Below are positions 58,640 through 64,000 of a stretch of DNA of 64,000 nucleotides, piece by piece. The notes beneath the pieces are model-generated. The model was not told where the DNA came from. It did no database searches and saw nothing but the letters and a program-made list of their open reading frames with translations. How positions within the stretch are numbered: the stretch's first letter is position 1; each line of letters begins with the position of its first letter. The DNA lies in assembly GCA_026874595.1 (NCBI GenBank), contig CM049315.1, positions 77,474,401-77,538,400 of the forward strand. Direction: 5' to 3'. A program made the translations under genes and the position numbers. The stretch comes from Sipunculus nudus. Lineage: Eukaryota > Annelida > Sipuncula > Golfingiida > Sipunculidae.

Positions 58640-59120
58640 AATACATCTAGACACTATATAAATGCTCCATGGTTTGTTGTGCATTCCTTCCTTTCTATAG
58701 TTATCACTTTTTTTATCCCATGACTCGTGAGTGTGATAAACCGATGATTTTGTAACTCCCTATACGCTCGTGCGGAGTAGCCATTTAAAGGCGGAGAAGG
58801 CGAGGGCTCAATGAAAAATTAATACGTCAGACCTAGACTCCCCTTTACTAGCAGAATAATAGCTCGCCTCCTAATGCTACAGCATCTTAAGCTTATACGA
58901 GTTAGGTGAACATCGGTTTGTGTGTTAGTTTGTGTAGTCAAAAACAATAGGGCATATAGAAAGTCAAACAAATCTGTTATAGTTAAGGTTTATTTCATGT
59001 TCCTCCAGATATAATTAGAGCTCAATATGGTATATTAAAACTCACCCATCAGCAATATGCATACTAAACAAAATAAATACTGCGTTATAAACAGCGAGAA
59101 TGATGGCTAGAATATGACGA
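58640..59120. other. non-coding, nothing recognised
   Basis: No repeat or gene recognised. Confidence 0.4.
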
Positions 59121-59387
59121 CAAATGCCTCAGCCAGGGGAGTATGCTTTCATCCACGTTCGTGTATGTGTTTTTGAGTGTTTGTGTTTGTGTGTGCTTGT
59201 TCACGCAGTTATGAACGTAATCTGATGAGATTTTCAGGTCACATAATCAGGATTCGGGTACGGCATGTACAAATGTACATTTACCTTTGGGAATTTGGGC
59301 AGAATACGTGAATACAAACACGAGTTGACGGATGATCCCACCCTACATTGCGGAGGCTTACATTCCGTAGAATGCATAATTGTAATT
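59121..59387 (+). mobile_element. Helitron-like family A, copy 9
   Basis: Plus-strand copy with head TGCCTCAGCCAGGGGAGTAT, TTTGTGTGTGCTTGTTCACG, GTTATGAACGTAATCTGATG, GGCAGAATACGTGAATACAA and tail GCGGAGGCTTACATTCCGTA then GAATGC. The terminal CTAG is mutated (TAAT). Confidence 0.72.
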
Positions 59388-60529
59388 AATTATTTTTTAA
59401 ACCTGTTTAAGTTTCTATTTACCATCCGGATCTTGTAACAGTTTGCTCAAACAAATTTTTGAGGTTCGACCGAGATTTCCTCATTTCGCCATTTTAGGCT
59501 GAAGTGGGCAACAAACGGGGCACTCACAGCTCCGAAGTTCAAGGCCTTATACCTTAGGGTACGTCCAATAATATAACTCCATATATAACGATACTGACAA
59601 ATCATTGGACCTCATACGTGCTGAGGTCGAGTTCAGTTAAAAAGGTCTATGGCGGAGCATATACCGTTGTAGGACAACATTTGTTCAATAGTAACTTTAA
59701 ACTGGAGGCAAGCTCCACTGAAGAAACTGAATTAAAAAAAAACATTTCACCTATATTTTGACTGTGTGCGACTGGGTGATGGAAACAGAGCGCAGATACT
59801 ACAGTTAAAAAAATCCATCTCTATATGTCTCAGTTGTGGGATGCTGTTTCGGTCCCCTGATCATAGCATTCTTAACCGTGACGTCGCTGAATTTTAACTA
59901 CGCCCATATTTCTTTGTTGCCTGTTCTCTGCCAACTGAATGATTTCCCAAATCTCGAAGTAAATACGAGAACTATACATTACTTTCCGTGATTGCCCGTC
60001 GGACGGGCGGTTCCATGCAATCGAAAGCGGCTTTTTAACAGACAGGGTACTTGCAAATTACCCAGGAAAATACTACGTGATAAATGGCACTGTGATATCA
60101 TACTTCATACAAGGAATCCTCATCCCTAAGGGAAATTATGAATTATAACCCCCTCCCCTCCCCGGGAAAAAAGCTCTAAATAATAGTAGTGAGCATGTGA
60201 TAATCAGAAAAACAGGAAATACAAAAATTAACATTGTGATAACCTCCTGAAAAGCTAGACTTATTATATTCTTTTCCTCGAGCGAACGCATTTGGCATCA
60301 TTTTCGAATGCTGTGCTCGAGTCAAAGGAATCCGTATTATTAATTTATTTTGTCAATTGAAATTATCTTAAAGCCTGGGTTACCGACAGAAAACATGTTT
60401 CCTATAGATAAGGTAAGGTTTTTATTTTATCATCAGCGATAAATTGAAACAAAAGATTGTCTTTCTTTTAAGTTTACTATACCAGAACACCTAGTGTCAT
60501 CTTCTCCGGCAGCAAGACTATGTATACAA

Positions 60530-60532
<3 letters not shown>
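59388..60532. other. non-coding, nothing recognised
   Basis: No supported gene or family. Confidence 0.4.
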
Positions 60533-60576
<44 letters not shown>

Positions 60577-60585
60577 TGTGTGAGG

Positions 60586-60633
<48 letters not shown>

Positions 60634-60756
60634 TGTAGTTAAAACTCAAGTTTTCGAAGCCCACGGGTTGAGGGGTGTGACACTGTTACTCGCCTCTCAA
60701 CCCGTTCCAGCTGACGAAGAAACCTGTGTGCTTTGAAAGCTTTTGTGATAAAAAGT

Positions 60757-60808
<52 letters not shown>
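60533..60808. repeat. AT/GT tracts enclosing a hairpin unit
   Basis: (AT)n 60533-60573, (GT)n about 60584-60631, a 130-bp unit, then (AT)n 60763-60808. The unit contains ACGGGTTGAG and its inverse CTCAACCCGT around a ~23-nt loop, then AGCTGACGAAGAAACCTGTG and GCTTTGAAAGCTTTTGTG. The layout (structured unit next to AT tracts) resembles the ends of the ribozyme-bearing repeat at 9988-10923. Its CTGACGA...GAAA does not fold into a convincing hammerhead. Confidence 0.6.
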
Positions 60809-60812
<4 letters not shown>

Positions 60813-62069
60813 GAATAATAAATGAGCAAAATCAAGTATTTTGTATCAATTGGTAAATTTGTAGAAAAAAAAATAACAGGTCGCTCGATAATTTGATGTG
60901 AGAGCACGTAGAAGCATGTGCTTTAATTTTTGTTGCCCTATCGTTCTCGAAATATTCATAAATTCATTGTCATTCTATGGTAATTTTGTAAATGTTATTC
61001 AGTTATAACGGGTTACCCTCAGCTGTTTCAGGCCTACCCTGTTTCATAACCTAAAATACTTTCTCTCAGTGCCTCTTGTTTTCACTTCCTTAATTACCTT
61101 TCAGCAAACGTGTTATAACAATAATTTATCATCACATATTTCACGTTCACTATGAAATCACTCTGCAAACAATACAAGTTAATTAGTGAGGTATCTTAAT
61201 TAGCTGGGATAGTTTAATTACTGGAACTAATAGCAGTACCAGCCAAGACCAGGCGTGTTTAATAAAAATCCGAATCTGAACATAATTAACCCGACTCTCT
61301 TTTGATGAATATAATGATCCTTCTCTTGAGGGTTTGTTAATTATGTTAGTCAATCAAAGCGCTCAGGCGGACACTTCGGGCGTATCATTAATTCAGCAGA
61401 TGACGGGGGTAGCACCTGTAGGTTAGATCAAAGGTAAAACTGTCATTAAGATGTATAACGCAATGAGTATATATCATCTGGAATAACCACCGCATACGAA
61501 ACATATAGGCTCATATAAGAAACATATAAGTTCATAAAATCTGCTACAAGGCCAAACACTTCCCTGGAAATCGAATGAAATCTATGTTTCTAGAGTGGAA
61601 ACCAACGATTATTTAACAAATCCTCCCTACTACTATTCAAATTTCAAAGGAATTGAAATAAGACGTAATTTTAGGCGAAATGATTGCTGACTTTTATATC
61701 AATTTCTGCTCATGAAAACAAAGAATAATCAAAAGAGCTGGTGACTATTGCATGCAAAGCACATTACGAACCTTACACTTTTCGAGTTTACATTGGTTAA
61801 GTAAAATATATAAGAAAAATATCTTCGGTTTAATGAATATTACATTTTTGCCAATATACAGTTTTACGTTTAACTAAAGTTAGAAATTTTCTAGGAGTTC
61901 TCATAGTAAGGGATGTAAAGGCTCTCTGACAGGCGGAAAGAAATGCTGCTTCAGCAGAACCTAGCGCCATCAACGTAAAAAAAAAAAGTTCAGTAATTAT
62001 TCCATGTTCTGGCTCGTAATTACTCTTCTCATGCAGCGGCTACAAATCCAGTCGAGCCAGATCTCCTTT
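60809..62069. other. non-coding, nothing recognised
   Basis: AT-rich, without supported features. Confidence 0.4.
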
Positions 62070-62210
62070 GCCTTAACCGCTGCTTTGTATAGGAGGATTC
62101 TCTGGGTTCCACCACCAGGGTGAGCACTAAACAAATAATTGGAATCAGACCTATGACAGCGGTGTATCACATTTTAGATCCAGCTCCCAATTTGAAACAT
62201 GCAACACCTG
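62070..62210 (+). repeat. interspersed repeat C, copy 2
   Basis: Counterpart of 23440-23570 in the same orientation. Boundaries approximate. Confidence 0.55.
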
Positions 62211-63127
62211 GTCCCGTTGGTCTGTTAATTTACACCGATTATGGCACAGAGCCAGGAATCACAGAGGTCCCAGAACGAATTAATGTATCAGGGTGTGTTT
62301 GCTGTGGTCTCATTAATATTGGCAGAAAAAAAAATCGGTAAAATTTCGCCGTCATAGGTTAAGTTCATCCTATTTCACCAGATCGTGACTTCGGCATTTA
62401 TTGTTCAAATGCATTAATGGCTGCTCACAGGTAAGGTTGCTGGTGCATATTAGGACGATTAATTACCATAAAGTTATCCTCGTCACCTTGTGATAAACAA
62501 TGTGTAGGTTGGAGTACTGCAGGTGGTAAAAGAAACAGAGACACTGAAGACCAATGGGCACACTGAATTGTCCTAAAACACCGGGACAGGGCAGGAAAAC
62601 AAATCGGGAGGTTTTGGACCAGGACGATGCAATAATACATAGAGGAAATGCTTAGTACGTTCACGCTTTTCGGATGGACGATTACATATTTCCCAAGCAA
62701 GTATTACTTGATGAACTTTGCACAAACTTAAGAAAACAAGTAAGGTTCTAATAGAAATTTAAAAAAAAATCTGTGTAAAGGCCAAGATCACCAGCACTGA
62801 AATCGCGAAAATGCTGCAAGGGGTACAAGCGCAGGACAGGATCTGTTGGCTTGCTTTGGAAAACAGATAACTTACATCCTTGAAAGGATCCACCGATATC
62901 ACGTGACAGAAGCTGAACAGCAGAGGAGAGAACAGCAGGCAGCTGCAGTGGTTCCTTTAGAATCAGCAGAATTTCTGTGAGTCCAATGCATTGCAGAAAA
63001 AGGCAAGGCTTACTAATCTAAGTGCGAATACATAAGAGAAAAGCAAGATCCAGTTCACCTTACGTAAACAGTATGTCAACAAGAGATGGTTCCATGTGAA
63101 ATTATAAAACGGAAAAAATAGAATCCA

Positions 63128-63129
<2 letters not shown>
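62211..63129. other. non-coding, nothing recognised
   Basis: Short frames only (for example 62425-62700 minus), none with a recognisable motif. Confidence 0.35.

Positions 63130-63184
<55 letters not shown>
63130..63184. repeat. (AT)n microsatellite
   Basis: About 27 AT units. Confidence 0.98.
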
Positions 63185-63187
<3 letters not shown>

Positions 63188-64000
63188 TCTAATACGTGGT
63201 AAAATAGGTATCCTTTGGCGATTAGGATTAGTTTTTGTAATGCTACGGGGAATAAATTTTCTTTTCTCTGTATGATGGATCAACTTAACCAATATAGGGA
63301 CCATAAACGTACACATGTTCACGTATATATATATTACTGATGAATGAACGGATCAATTCGCCTCCGTATCCATTCTGAAATCATACCTTATGTCATATGC
63401 TTAATGGTGTATAAGAATAATAGGCGATAATACCATTACAGTGTTCTGATCATACAACTCTTACGCACCAAATTGTTACAATTGAAATCAAGAGGATGAT
63501 TTTGTTTAAGTTGCAAATCTCGATATGTTTCTACTTTTTTGTTACACCGTTTTTGGTCTTACAAATGCTAATGCAAGACATACGGCTTGCTTCTTCCATG
63601 ACAGCCATTACTCCAAAACCAAATATTTCAAAAGAAAGTAATTTTCCCGAGGCACTCGTAGAATGTTCTATAATCTGTTTTGGTGTGCTTTACGGAGAGA
63701 CTATCGTGTGTGTAATGGGTTATATTCGATTAGAACTAAATAAGGGAGCACCTCTTCGGCCAGATCGTTACCTGTTATTCGATTCAGCCTGATGGAATTG
63801 CTGAATTCGTCTCTTAAGACGTAGAGAAGAACTACAGTGGCTTTTTTCTTGTCGGGATGTTTTTTCACTCTCTGCGAGTATTGTAATGTCTCAGTGTTCG
63901 GGGTGTAATCAATACGTAAGCCAGGGAAGACGCGGATGCCAAAACGGGGCAGGCTGATGCCCTGAAACTGTGAGGTCCAATGTCACTCTACAAAATGGAA
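63185..64000. other. non-coding, one unassigned frame
   Basis: A 98-codon plus frame at 63496-63792 starts with a hydrophobic stretch (ICFYFFVTPFLVLQML) that could be read as a signal peptide, but nothing else supports a gene. It remains unassigned. Confidence 0.3.

Noticed and set aside
60705-60745. A second hammerhead ribozyme
   Set aside because: CTGACGA and GAAA are present, but stem II has only about three weak pairs and stems I and III do not form.

Overview
The window looks like nuclear DNA from an animal, most likely a marine invertebrate with a repeat-rich genome (mollusc-like or another non-vertebrate; I cannot name the species). The reasons are: no operons or long reading frames; many long (AT)n tracts, (GT)n, and poly-G/poly-C runs; a tRNA-headed SINE; a broken L1/Tx1-type LINE reverse transcriptase; solo LTRs; several families of small inverted-repeat transposons; and a Helitron-like repeat present about nine times. 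No rRNA, intact tRNA, CRISPR array, or gene with a recognisable full-length product is visible. The region is best read as a gene desert, or very long introns, built by repeats.

Layout. 1-9 kb: LTR copy 1 (minus), Helitron-like copies, a degenerate ~140-bp tandem array, and simple repeats. 9.9-11.8 kb: a 387-bp near-perfect inverted repeat whose two arms each carry a complete hammerhead-ribozyme fold, abutting an LTR that sits in an (AT)n tract. 12.5-14.7 kb: two CpG-rich stretches with possible first coding exons (plus strand) around a 50-bp-TIR MITE. 15-22 kb: hAT-like elements, Helitron-like copies, two SINE copies in opposite orientation, and a trio of hairpins. 24.5-28.6 kb: two direct copies of a ~1-kb repeat. 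They bracket a LINE RT relic and a 5'-truncated LTR. One copy carries a TTAA-flanked insertion whose empty site is preserved in the other. 30.8-35.8 kb: a possible 3' exon (minus), LTR copy 2, pogo-like MITEs, and a CRE/TATA promoter-like motif. 37-46 kb: an ACGGA-rich block and a ~4.8-kb element with ~1.2-kb terminal inverted repeats carrying short paired reading frames. 49.5-54.2 kb: a foldback element, a second copy of the 140-bp array, and a 32-bp minisatellite. 54.9-64 kb: second copies of several interspersed families and more microsatellites.

How the parts relate. Nothing here forms a pathway. Most recognisable sequence is mobile DNA at different stages of decay. Some insertions date each other: the TTAA element is younger than the 24.5/27-kb duplication, and the LTR at 10.95 kb lies in the tract that ends the ribozyme-bearing inverted repeat. 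The strongest unusual signals are the paired hammerhead ribozymes, the 4.8-kb long-TIR element, and the Helitron-like family with a conserved hairpin plus CTAG terminus. Host-gene calls (12.7, 14.5 and 30.8 kb) are tentative and rest only on reading frame, splice-like signals and composition.
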